The position numbers and the translations under genes were made by a program. Of a DNA stretch of 22,500 nt, positions 1-6,670 are shown piece after piece (positions within the stretch are counted from its first letter, which is position 1; each line of letters begins with the position of its first letter). The notes below the pieces were generated by a model that saw nothing but the letters and a program-made list of their open reading frames with translations, was not told the DNA's origin and did no database searches. Source of the stretch: Acidobacteriota bacterium (GTDB lineage Bacteria > Acidobacteriota > Blastocatellia > Pyrinomonadales > Pyrinomonadaceae); NCBI GenBank assembly GCA_023391155.1, contig JAEWBM010000099.1:1-22500 (forward strand), in the 5' to 3' direction.

Positions 1-363
1 AGGCCGTTCGGCCTGTTCATATGCCCTGCCAAGTTCGATCCACCAACGAAAATCGTGCGGCGAAAGGCGCACGACCTCTTCCATCATCACAACTGCTCGT
101 TCGAGGCTTTCGACGTCGAAATTTTCTCGGGCCTTTGCCGCGAGGAGCCAACGTCCCGCGGGATCGGACGGGGCCATCGAGACGGCGACATCGGCGACCC
201 GGCCTGCGTCCGGCTCTGTGACCGGGGTAAGTTCGGCGAACATATTACCGAGCTGCCACCGGACGCCGAACCACATCAGCAGGAGAGCTGCGATCACGGC
301 GCCGATCAGCACAATACGTGCCGCGACGCCCCGCGAATCGATACTTTTTATTTCGGACCTCAC
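1..363 (-). CDS. Membrane-anchored TPR protein, N-terminal part (runs off left edge)
   Basis: The reverse strand is open from a GTG at 363-361 to the window edge, giving 121 residues of the N-terminus. A short basic/polar leader (VRSEIKSIDSRG) is followed by one hydrophobic segment at about residues 15-32, then an extracytoplasmic stretch. The last part (about 85-121) reads as helical repeats, including the TPR-like phrase IELGRAYEQAERP. The GTG sits inside the stop of the aminotransferase gene (GTGA, 4-base overlap), so translation is probably coupled and the two products probably act in the same surface-polysaccharide locus. TPR proteins with one membrane anchor are common in exopolysaccharide clusters as assembly scaffolds, but the role here is inference. 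No Shine-Dalgarno is obvious and no upstream ATG is available in frame. Confidence 0.75.
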   Translation of the reverse strand, partial: MRSEIKSIDSRGVAARIVLIGAVIAALLLMWFGVRWQLGNMFAELTPVTEPDAGRVADVAVSMAPSDPAGRWLLAAKARENFDVESLERAVVMMEEVVRLSPHDFRWWIELGRAYEQAERP

Positions 364-1484
364 AGCTTCTGTTCGAAAAACTCCCGGATCGTCTCCACCA
401 CATGGCCTAGCTGCGCGGGTTTCAGCTCGGGAAACACGGGCAACGCGAGGGTTTCGTCGGCAGCCCGTTCCGCCTCGGGCAGGTCACCGGCTTTACCTCC
501 GAGATACGCAAAGCACTCCTGCATATGAAGCGGTATCGGATAATAAATATCCGTGCCGATACCGTTTTCTGTTAGAAAATCACGCAGGGCATTTCTATGG
601 AGGGGCACGCGTATCACAAACTGATTATAGATATGGCGGCAGTCCTCGCGTTCTGCGGGCAGGCCCACGACTTCGCTTAAACCCGCATCGCGAAAGGCCG
701 TGCGGTAACGATCTGCATTCGCCTTTCGTGCCTCGGACCACGCGTCGAGATGGGGCATCTTCACACGGAGAACCGCCCCCTGGAACCCATCCAATCTGGA
801 ATTCAGCCCGACCCATTTGTGGTGATATCGTTCACGCGAACCATGAACCCTCAGGGCCCGCAACTTGTCGGCAAGGGCGTCGTCGTTTGTGGTCATAAAC
901 CCGCCGTCGCCCATTCCGCCGAGATTCTTGGAGGGGTAAAACGAAAAGCATCCGATATCGCCGATGCCGCCCGCGCGAACACCAAATTCTTCCGCACCGA
1001 TCGCCTGCGCCGCATCCTCGATGACGGCGATTCCCCGCGGTTTGCAGATCTCGACCAACCGCGCGGTTTCGGCGCATTGGCCGTAAAGATGGACAGGCTG
1101 AACGGCCTTTGTGCGTTCGGTGAACTTTTGCTCTACTTGCTCAACGTTGATGTTGTAGGTGTCTGGGTCAATGTCGGCAAAAACGGGGGTCGCCCCTAGT
1201 CGCGTTATCGCACTGACCGTGGCAAAGAAGCTGTATGGCGTCGTGATTACCTCATCGCCGGGCCCGATGTCGTAAGCCATCATCGCAAGCAACAGTGCGT
1301 CGCTGCCCGAGGCACACCCGATCGCGTGCCTGACACCGCAGTAGGCGGCCAGCTCTCCTTCCAAAGCAGCGACTTCATCGCCGAGTATAAACGCGTTAGT
1401 ATCGAGAACGCGGCCGAGAGCCTTTTCGATCTCCGGCCGCAACTTGTCGTTCTGTTCTTTGAGGTCGAGCAATGGAACTTGCAT
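360..1484 (-). CDS. DegT/DnrJ/EryC1/StrS-family sugar aminotransferase
   Basis: This 374-residue PLP-dependent aminotransferase is of the fold-type I family that makes amino sugars for O-antigen or exopolysaccharide from 3- or 4-keto nucleotide sugars, using Glu or Gln as donor. Visible landmarks are the N-terminal MQVPLLDL family signature, GCASGSDAL for cofactor phosphate binding (about 57-65), the EDAAQ motif at 156-160 whose Asp157 contacts the pyridine nitrogen, and the Schiff-base lysine Lys186 in SFYPSKNLGG. The length is typical for the family. The ATG at 1484 is preferred over a TTG three bases upstream because GAAAG lies six bases ahead of it. Its stop overlaps the start of the TPR gene, which points to a polysaccharide operon continuing left. 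The exact sugar substrate cannot be read from sequence; related enzymes include WbpE, DesV and PseC types. Confidence 0.95.
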   Translation of the reverse strand: MQVPLLDLKEQNDKLRPEIEKALGRVLDTNAFILGDEVAALEGELAAYCGVRHAIGCASGSDALLLAMMAYDIGPGDEVITTPYSFFATVSAITRLGATPVFADIDPDTYNINVEQVEQKFTERTKAVQPVHLYGQCAETARLVEICKPRGIAVIEDAAQAIGAEEFGVRAGGIGDIGCFSFYPSKNLGGMGDGGFMTTNDDALADKLRALRVHGSRERYHHKWVGLNSRLDGFQGAVLRVKMPHLDAWSEARKANADRYRTAFRDAGLSEVVGLPAEREDCRHIYNQFVIRVPLHRNALRDFLTENGIGTDIYYPIPLHMQECFAYLGGKAGDLPEAERAADETLALPVFPELKPAQLGHVVETIREFFEQKL

Positions 1485-1559
1485 CAATTTCTTTCGATTA
1501 TGATATCGGAACCGAATTCGATTTGCATTTTGCGACTCTGTTTTTTAGCCTGAACACCA
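1485..1559. promoter_or_regulatory. Short divergent intergenic region between aminotransferase and nth
   Basis: These 75 bases separate two divergent genes and so must hold or border both promoters unless transcription enters from outside. They are AT-richer than the flanks. I see GATATCATAAT-like sequence that could serve as a -10 for the leftward gene, but no convincing -35 partner for either direction. nth has no clear Shine-Dalgarno directly ahead of its ATG. Confidence 0.35.
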
Positions 1560-2219
1560 ATGACCGCACAACTTCGCGACCGCACGCTCGAGATCATTCG
1601 CCGGCTCAAACGGGCTTATCCCGATGCCCACTGTGCCCTTAACCATACCAACGCTTTTGAACTGCTGATCGCGACGATCCTGTCGGCCCAGTGTACCGAC
1701 GAGCGGGTCAATATCGTGACCGCTTCCCTCTTCCGTAAGTATCGCGGACCGGCGGATTACCTGGCCGTTCCCCAGATCGAATTAGAGAAAGATATCCACT
1801 CAACCGGCTTTTTTCGTAATAAAGCGAAAAACATCCAGGCCGCATGCAAAAGATTAATTGAGGAATACGGCGGCGAGGTCCCGCAGACGATGGAGGAAAT
1901 GCTGACTCTGGGCGGCGTCGCAAGAAAGACCGCCAATGTCGTGCTCGGGAATGCGTATGGGATAGCCTCGGGGGTGGTCGTCGATACCCACGTATCAAGG
2001 CTTTCGCAGCGTCTTGGCCTCACAGAAGAAAAAACACCCGAGAAGATCGAGCGTGCGTTGCAGGAGCTTGTGCCGAAAAAGCACTGGGTTATGTTTCCTC
2101 ACCGGCTTATCACCCACGGCCGCCGCATCTGCATTGCACGAAAACCGAAATGCGGCGAATGCGTGCTTGCCGATATCTGCCCCTCATTCTCGATATTTAT
2201 GGGCGAAGCTAACGTTTGA
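1560..2219 (+). CDS. nth: Endonuclease III (DNA glycosylase/AP lyase)
   Basis: This 219-residue base-excision-repair enzyme removes oxidised pyrimidines and cleaves the resulting abasic site by beta-elimination. The helix-hairpin-helix is seen at about 116-129 (TLGGVARKTANVVL) and holds the catalytic lysine Lys123. The catalytic aspartate is Asp142 in VDTHVSRLSQRLGL. The C-terminal iron-sulfur loop has Cys191, Cys198, Cys201 and Cys207, spaced C-x6-C-x2-C-x5-C exactly as in the [4Fe-4S] members of the family. Length matches E. coli Nth (211 residues). It is transcribed away from the aminotransferase and its last 11 bases overlap the 3' end of menG on the other strand. All catalytic and cluster residues are intact. 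Confidence 0.97.
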   Translation: MTAQLRDRTLEIIRRLKRAYPDAHCALNHTNAFELLIATILSAQCTDERVNIVTASLFRKYRGPADYLAVPQIELEKDIHSTGFFRNKAKNIQAACKRLIEEYGGEVPQTMEEMLTLGGVARKTANVVLGNAYGIASGVVVDTHVSRLSQRLGLTEEKTPEKIERALQELVPKKHWVMFPHRLITHGRRICIARKPKCGECVLADICPSFSIFMGEANV

Positions 2220-2922
2220 TCCCGGAGTGGATGGCGGCGATCCCGCCGGTAAGATTGGTGTAAGTGACGCCCACGAATCCCTTTTCTTCCATCAGTGCGG
2301 CCAGCCGTTTTTGATCGGGAAACTTCGAGACCGAATCCGGGAGGTATTCATAGGCTCCCCGCTCGCCGCTGACAAGTCCGCCGATCCTGGGAAGGATCTT
2401 CGCGAAATAGAAGTTGAAAACGCCGCGAAAGCCGGGCACCACCGGCGAAGAAAATTCCAGAACTATCAACCGTCCGCCAGGACGCAGAACCCGCCCCAGC
2501 TCCGCGAGCCCATCCGCCACATTCGAAAGATTCCGCAGGCCGAATGCGATCGTGACAGCGTCAAAGCTGTCGGCGGCAAAAGAAAGCTCCATCGCGTCGC
2601 CTTCCACGAACGGTATCGAATCGCTCTTTTCCGCTGCCACCGCAAGCATCGGCCGGCAGAAATCCGTGCCGATCACCATGGCTCGAGAATCGCGGGCAAG
2701 CTCTATCGAAAGATCGCCCGTGCCGCACGCAACGTCGAGAACGATGGCGTTCGGATCGGCAAGTGTCTTTTGCAGGAGCTCACGAACCTTTCGACGCCAT
2801 CGCTTGTCGATGTTCGCCGAGAGCAGGTGATTGAGCAGGTCATATCTGCCTGCAATGCCCGAGAACATCGACCTTACCGCGCGTGAATGCTCGATCTCGC
2901 GAGCGGAGCGTGTAGTTTCCAC
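2209..2922 (-). CDS. menG: Demethylmenaquinone methyltransferase (MenG/UbiE family)
   Basis: This 237-residue S-adenosylmethionine-dependent C-methyltransferase should catalyse the last step of menaquinone synthesis (or the equivalent ubiquinone step). Motif I is VLDVACGTGDL at 61-71. Family signatures are YDLLN..LS...D..WR near 27-43, AFGLRN at 126-131 and RVLRPGGRLIVLEFS at 144-158. The first codon is GTG at 2922-2920, which overlaps the stop of the upstream M16-like gene by one base (TAGTG). This arrangement predicts termination-reinitiation coupling. A later in-frame ATG (residue 19) would remove part of the conserved N-terminal helix, so the GTG start is preferred. No menA or other menaquinone gene is in the window. 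The 3' end overlaps convergent nth by 11 bases. Confidence 0.94.
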   Translation of the reverse strand: METTRSAREIEHSRAVRSMFSGIAGRYDLLNHLLSANIDKRWRRKVRELLQKTLADPNAIVLDVACGTGDLSIELARDSRAMVIGTDFCRPMLAVAAEKSDSIPFVEGDAMELSFAADSFDAVTIAFGLRNLSNVADGLAELGRVLRPGGRLIVLEFSSPVVPGFRGVFNFYFAKILPRIGGLVSGERGAYEYLPDSVSKFPDQKRLAALMEEKGFVGVTYTNLTGGIAAIHSGIKR

Positions 2923-4208
2923 TAGTTTTGCTCCGGTTTATCTGCGACGGCGGGTTCCGATGCGGCTTCAGTTCGCTTGGTGACGGCAACAACCGCCATC
3001 GGGGCCACTTTCAGACGGTCGGCAAGAACCCGCACCTCAGCATGCGAGATGCCGGTCAGCCGCTCCAAATCCTCTTTTGGCGAAGCGTAACGGAAGGTGT
3101 GAGCATCCAGCCACTGAACTACGACGTCCGACGTTGCCCGAGCGGCGACTGTCGCCGTCCGATGTGACGTAAACTCAGCCTCGGACACCGGCGTATCAAG
3201 TACCGATCTTATCGCGGCAGTCGCATCGCTCACGTCTCCCTGCATTTCGAAAACCACCATGCCGGGAAGAAACCTTGCCTCGTTGTTAACCGCGACATTC
3301 CCGCCGGTTTTTGAACTCAGTCTCGACTCGTAGATCCGGCTCAGGATCTCAGCAGCTGCGTATTCCTTGCTGCCGCGCGAAACCCCTCGCAACGCGACCC
3401 TGACCGCCTCTTCTTCAACATCTTCAGACGTGATGATCTCAACCTCAGCCGGCGGGGCCTCCGGTTGTTTGAAGGTAGCCGGGATGGTCTCATCCGACTT
3501 GAGCCAGTTGCCAAAAAACCGTCGAACGGCTCTATATCCCGCGTTCGAATCAATCTTCCCCGAAACCGCAAGCGTCGCATTATCGGCGCCGAAAAGACGA
3601 TCGTAATTGAATCGAAGATCCGCAAAATCTACCGTATTAAGAGATTCTTTGGTACCGAGGACCGGGCGACCGTACGGGAATGTCCCGAGCAGACGGGACG
3701 AGACGGCGGCGTCGGCTATATAGTCCGTCTTTGCGGCTTCCGCTGCATATTCGGCCATTACTCGTGTACGGGCTTTCTCGGTCATCTCGCGGTCGATCAC
3801 CGGATTTGAAACTGCCGTTGCGATCATCTCCAGCAGCGTGAGGTATTGTTCAGGACGGGATGATGCGTCGATCTGTATATAGTCGTGCGTTGTCGTGATC
3901 GAAAGCGATCCGCCCAGGTCCTCGGCAAAGAAATCCCGGGCCGCCTGGTCGGCAAAGAGGCTCTCGGCCAGCATCTTCATTGTGCCCTCGCGGCCTTGCG
4001 GGTCAAAGCTCGCGCCGGCGTGTATGCGCAGTTTTAATTCCACTTTGTCCGCTGCCGGGTTCGGCCACATAAGGACACGCAGGCCGTTCAGCAGCTTTTC
4101 TTGTCGAAGCCCTCGCTGGGCCTCTGCCGGCGCGGCTGTCGCAAAGCTGAATAAAAAGGCAAACGCAAAAAACGCGGATAATTTCTTAAATTGCATCGTA
4201 TAAACCAT
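2922..4208 (-). CDS. Secreted M16 (insulinase/PqqL)-family protein lacking the zinc motif
   Basis: The product has 428 residues from the ATG at 4208, or 424 from a second ATG at 4196; numbering below is from the latter. A signal peptide is clear (MQFKKLSAFFAFAFLF, cleavage after AEA near residue 26). The mature part starts like an M16B peptidase: LLNGLRVLMWPNP, then a beta strand, then GREGTMKMLAESLF at 68-81. In active members the last phrase carries HxxEH; here those positions are Lys74, Ala77 and Glu78, so zinc cannot be bound in the normal way. The C-terminal half also lacks the RGLAY-type Arg/Tyr motif of the partner subunit. I infer a non-catalytic periplasmic M16 fold. Longer starts up to 4337 would bury the signal peptide. 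No Shine-Dalgarno is obvious at either ATG. Its stop is coupled to menG. Confidence 0.83.
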   Translation of the reverse strand: MVYTMQFKKLSAFFAFAFLFSFATAAPAEAQRGLRQEKLLNGLRVLMWPNPAADKVELKLRIHAGASFDPQGREGTMKMLAESLFADQAARDFFAEDLGGSLSITTTHDYIQIDASSRPEQYLTLLEMIATAVSNPVIDREMTEKARTRVMAEYAAEAAKTDYIADAAVSSRLLGTFPYGRPVLGTKESLNTVDFADLRFNYDRLFGADNATLAVSGKIDSNAGYRAVRRFFGNWLKSDETIPATFKQPEAPPAEVEIITSEDVEEEAVRVALRGVSRGSKEYAAAEILSRIYESRLSSKTGGNVAVNNEARFLPGMVVFEMQGDVSDATAAIRSVLDTPVSEAEFTSHRTATVAARATSDVVVQWLDAHTFRYASPKEDLERLTGISHAEVRVLADRLKVAPMAVVAVTKRTEAASEPAVADKPEQN

Positions 4209-4488
4209 TGAGGAAAGAGTGATGTTATCTTTTTTAGTTGCAAAATTCCATCCATCTGTTGTCAGCCGCGAGAGCTTTGGCAGATTTGGTTTGGAATTTT
4301 TGAGGACAATGGGCATCGTACAGTTACCGAACAGCATCTAGAACAATTGAGGGACCGAGCAGGGGAAGTTGTTTACGTTTTGTCACAGGTTCCCGGTCTT
4401 AACAACCGCAGGAATAAAGGGTTATAATAAGGATTAAGGCGATAGTTTCCGCGACGTGTGCGCGGATCAGCACGTGAGAGGCTAAGAG
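4209..4488. promoter_or_regulatory. Divergent intergenic region with an inverted repeat
   Basis: This 280-base region separates the leftward M16-like gene from the rightward TonB gene. It holds the TonB promoter (own entry). It also holds a 9-base inverted repeat, AAAATTCCA at 4242-4250 and TGGAATTTT at 4292-4300, with a 41-base gap. That repeat lies in the probable 5' leader or promoter zone of the M16-like gene and could be an operator or a structured leader. No convincing promoter for the M16-like gene was found. Confidence 0.4.
4399..4428 (+). promoter_or_regulatory. Sigma70-type promoter for the zinc-ribbon TonB gene
   Basis: TTAACA at 4399-4404 (five of six to the -35 consensus) is followed after 18 bases by a perfect TATAAT at 4423-4428. 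It points right and would start transcription near 4435, leaving a leader of about 54 bases before the ATG at 4489. This is the best promoter match in the window. Confidence 0.7.
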
Positions 4489-5850
4489 ATGGGAAAGATA
4501 TTAAAATACTGCAGTTCGTGTGAAGAGGGATTTGCCGAGAGGTTTGCGTTTTGTCCCGATTGCGGAGCCCCGCTGCAAGCCTATGAGATGAGTCCCGTCG
4601 GAAAGGAAGAGGCTGCCCCTGACCCGGTCGTTGAAGATCAACCTGTTGAGGCAGCACCGACCGTCGCATTTACCGCCGACGAGATCGCAGAAGAGCCTGC
4701 TCTTGACACCGCCCCCATCGCGGAGTCCGATCTTGAAAGCCCGGAGGTTTTTGCGGCAGATGAAGATGAGCTCGAGGCTGCACCGGTCACCGGACCGCTG
4801 GACGACGAGCCGGTTATCGCTGCGGAAGAAGAACAGGACGAGATCGTCGAAAAGGCTCCGGTTTACCCCGCTCCTACGCCATATTACGAAACGCCCGCGA
4901 TGAACGCGGATGAGCCCCGAGCGTCTTTCAACAGCACGAAGGCCGATGACGACGGATTTTACGTCACAGTCATACAGGAAAAGAATGGTAAGCAGCGCAA
5001 CGCGCTGCTTTTGGGCTCAACGATATTTATGCTCACCGCGGTCATGGTCGCGTGGGGCATCTCGCTTTTCCAAAAGGAACTTGGGGTCGGTTCGATCGGC
5101 GACGAACGCTCGCTGGCGATGCTGATCGATGAAGTTCCGATGCCGGTCGAAGAGGTCGAGCCGGAGAATCAAAACGAGGATGAAGGCGGCGGTGGCGGCG
5201 GCGGCGGCCGTGAGGACCCCGAACCGGTCTCACAGGGCGATCTCGCTCCTCAGATGCAAAATCCCCCTCGTCCTCCGGATGCGAAAGTACACCGGATGGA
5301 TAACCCGGAACTCGTATTGCCTCAGGCAGCGACCGAGGGTAATCAACAATTTGAGCAGAAATACGGCCGATGGGGCGACCCTAATGCCCTTCCCGGTGCC
5401 CTTTCAAACGGCCCCGGAACCGGTGGCGGCATGGGCTCAGGCACTGGTACGGGACAGGGCAGCGGCCGCGGAACGGGTGCCGGCAGCGGCACGGGATCCG
5501 GTTACGGCAGCGGTGTCGGAACGGGTAACGGCGACGGTAGAGGCGGCGGCGGTAACGCCCCTCCTCCGAAGCCCCCCGCAGTTACCGTAAATTATAGGAT
5601 CCTGGCAAAGCCTAAGGCGACCTATACGGATGCTGCCAGGACGAACGGAGTCCAGGGCAATGTTCGGTTGAAAGTGACTTTGCTTGCTTCCGGCCAGATC
5701 GGCCCGATCACGCCCGTCACCCGGCTTCCGCACGGTTTGACCGAACAGGCCATCGCCGCGGCAAGACGGATCAGGTTTGAGCCAAAGAAGGTTAACGGCA
5801 GGCCGACTTCGGTGGTTGTAACGGTCGATTACGGATTCAACATTTATTGA
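4489..5850 (+). CDS. Zinc-ribbon / TonB C-terminal domain fusion protein
   Basis: This 453-residue protein has four parts. Residues 8-25 form a zinc ribbon with Cys8, Cys11, Cys22 and Cys25. Residues 35-165 are acidic, Pro/Ala/Glu-rich and probably disordered. A single membrane helix lies at about 172-194. The outer part contains a polyglycine run (233-240), a Gly/Ser/Thr tract at 306-355, and a TonB_C domain from about 365 to the end, with A.Y...AR..GVQGNVRLKVTLL and the closing VVVTVDYGF. In TonB the C-terminal domain contacts outer-membrane receptors and transfers energy from ExbB/ExbD. Here the domain order puts the zinc ribbon in the cytoplasm, the reverse of a pure TonB. No exbB/exbD lies nearby, so an energising role is uncertain; a sensor, scaffold or envelope-spanning role is possible. 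A good promoter precedes it and a strong terminator follows. Confidence 0.9.
   Translation: MGKILKYCSSCEEGFAERFAFCPDCGAPLQAYEMSPVGKEEAAPDPVVEDQPVEAAPTVAFTADEIAEEPALDTAPIAESDLESPEVFAADEDELEAAPVTGPLDDEPVIAAEEEQDEIVEKAPVYPAPTPYYETPAMNADEPRASFNSTKADDDGFYVTVIQEKNGKQRNALLLGSTIFMLTAVMVAWGISLFQKELGVGSIGDERSLAMLIDEVPMPVEEVEPENQNEDEGGGGGGGGREDPEPVSQGDLAPQMQNPPRPPDAKVHRMDNPELVLPQAATEGNQQFEQKYGRWGDPNALPGALSNGPGTGGGMGSGTGTGQGSGRGTGAGSGTGSGYGSGVGTGNGDGRGGGGNAPPPKPPAVTVNYRILAKPKATYTDAARTNGVQGNVRLKVTLLASGQIGPITPVTRLPHGLTEQAIAAARRIRFEPKKVNGRPTSVVVTVDYGFNIY
5409..5561 (+). repeat. Glycine-rich degenerate coding repeat in the TonB linker
   Basis: This stretch encodes the Gly-x tract (GTG, GSG, GRG, GNG units) of the TonB protein. 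The DNA consists of short GGC/GGT/GGA-based units that recur in imperfect form. It is low-complexity coding DNA that makes a flexible periplasmic linker, not an independent repeat element. Such tracts can vary in length between strains by slippage. Confidence 0.6.
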
Positions 5851-5872
5851 TCCATGTTCACTGAAATAAGAG

Positions 5873-5903
5873 AAGGCCCGATCCAAAACGGATCGGGCCT
5901 TTT
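5873..5903. terminator. Strong rho-independent terminator, probably bidirectional
   Basis: AAGGCCCGATCC (5873-5884) and GGATCGGGCCTT (5890-5901) form a perfect 12-base-pair stem around a 5-base loop, followed on the plus strand by TT and C. It lies 22 bases after the TonB stop and 19 bases after the stop of the leftward DUF6335-like gene. It therefore probably ends both convergent transcripts. Confidence 0.9.
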
Positions 5904-5920
5904 CTACGATCTAGCGACAG

Positions 5921-6301
5921 TCAGATCGAATCTTTGCTCTTCGACCCCTCTTTCATTTCATATCGGTCTCGGTCGCGTTTGTCGATCTTTTCGGTAAAAT
6001 CGAGCGGCTCGTTATCTTCGAAATCGATGCCCATTGCATGGGCGTTCTCTTCCACGTCCGATTGATCGGGGGTCGGATTGTGGCCGAATACCGATTCCCC
6101 GCCCGAGGTATTAACCTCCTCCCAGGACGCATCGATATCGCCCCCGGAGTCGGCAGGTGAAGAAGAATGATGTTCCGACAGGCGTTCGGTCAATTCGCTC
6201 GGCGCCTGGGGAGCACGCGAGATCTCAAGTTCTCTCAGCTCCTCGGTTTCCTCATCGGCCGGCTCTTCGTTCTCGTAAAATTCCAGTCTTTTATTCGACA
6301 T
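5921..6301 (-). CDS. Acidic DUF6335-like protein of unknown function
   Basis: This is a 126-residue, very acidic, hydrophilic protein with no signal peptide or membrane segment. The N-terminal half is Glu-rich and probably disordered. The centre holds GGDIDASWEEVNTSGGESVFG and NPTPDQSDVEENAHAMGI, then DNEPLDFTEKIDKRDRDRYE. This order matches my memory of the DUF6335 family, best known from cyanobacteria, where the function is unknown; the family name should be checked. The start is secure: AAGGAGGG lies four bases ahead of the ATG. It is the last gene of the glgP operon, 61 bases after the small four-cysteine gene. TTGACC at the end of that gene could mark a weak private promoter, but its -10 partner (GATATC) is poor. 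Confidence 0.75.
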   Translation of the reverse strand: MSNKRLEFYENEEPADEETEELRELEISRAPQAPSELTERLSEHHSSSPADSGGDIDASWEEVNTSGGESVFGHNPTPDQSDVEENAHAMGIDFEDNEPLDFTEKIDKRDRDRYEMKEGSKSKDSI

Positions 6302-6362
6302 TTATCCCTCCTTGATTGTGATCTGAACTTCGCCAACGATATCACACCGTCGGCCGTCTCGG

Positions 6363-6635
6363 TCAAATAAATACCACGGTCTGCGATGACGGTATATCGA
6401 ACCGCTTTCGGCAGCGCATATTCCGGCACATCAATTGATCGTCTACGCGGACCATATAGTCGCGCGACTTTTCGAATCTCTTTCGGTCGTGCTCGTTCAA
6501 ATTGCGCGGCGAATTCTTTTTTTTGGTGCGGCGCACCCACCTGACCTCATAATCGTTCCGCTCGCGGCAATACGGGCAGGCATAGTTTGCCGTCTTGCTT
6601 TCCTGCTTTTCGTCAAAGATGTCGCGTTCTTGCAT
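6363..6635 (-). CDS. Small four-cysteine (putative zinc-binding) protein
   Basis: This 90-residue basic protein has two cysteine pairs, CPYC at 20-23 and CRNMRC at 70-75, separated by a very basic segment rich in Lys and Arg (RWVRRTKKKN...HDRKRFEKSRDYMVRV). The layout suggests one zinc site bridging the two ends with a positively charged surface between them, as in nucleic-acid-binding zinc ribbons; this is inference. I do not recognise the family. The ATG at 6635 has no clear Shine-Dalgarno. It lies 35 bases after the DUF971 gene in the same direction, so it is probably in the same operon. An overlapping 101-codon frame on the same strand (6235-6540) is less plausible because it spans two better genes. 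Confidence 0.6.
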   Translation of the reverse strand: MQERDIFDEKQESKTANYACPYCRERNDYEVRWVRRTKKKNSPRNLNEHDRKRFEKSRDYMVRVDDQLMCRNMRCRKRFDIPSSQTVVFI

Positions 6636-6670
6636 TAACCATTATTGTAAACGATTCGGCCGCCGAATGT

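Noticed and set aside
1..14. AGGCCGTTCGGCCT hairpin at the left edge
   Set aside because: It lies within coding sequence of the TPR gene and has only a two-base loop; probably chance in GC-rich codons.
2014..2886. 290-codon rightward frame opposite menG
   Set aside because: It is the complement of a clear methyltransferase gene; its composition is rich in Arg, His and Cys and shows no family pattern.
4209..4337. Upstream extension of the M16-like gene to 4337
   Set aside because: It would add 43 residues before a clear signal peptide and run through the intergenic regulatory zone.
5409..5561. Repetitive Gly-coding DNA considered as a CRISPR or tandem-repeat array
   Set aside because: The units are only 3-6 bases, imperfect, in frame and inside a TonB linker; there are no spacers.
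6235..6540. 101-codon leftward frame between the DUF6335-like and four-cysteine genes
   Set aside because: It overlaps two better-supported genes, has an Arg/Lys-rich composition typical of an out-of-frame reading and has no ribosome site or recognisable motif.
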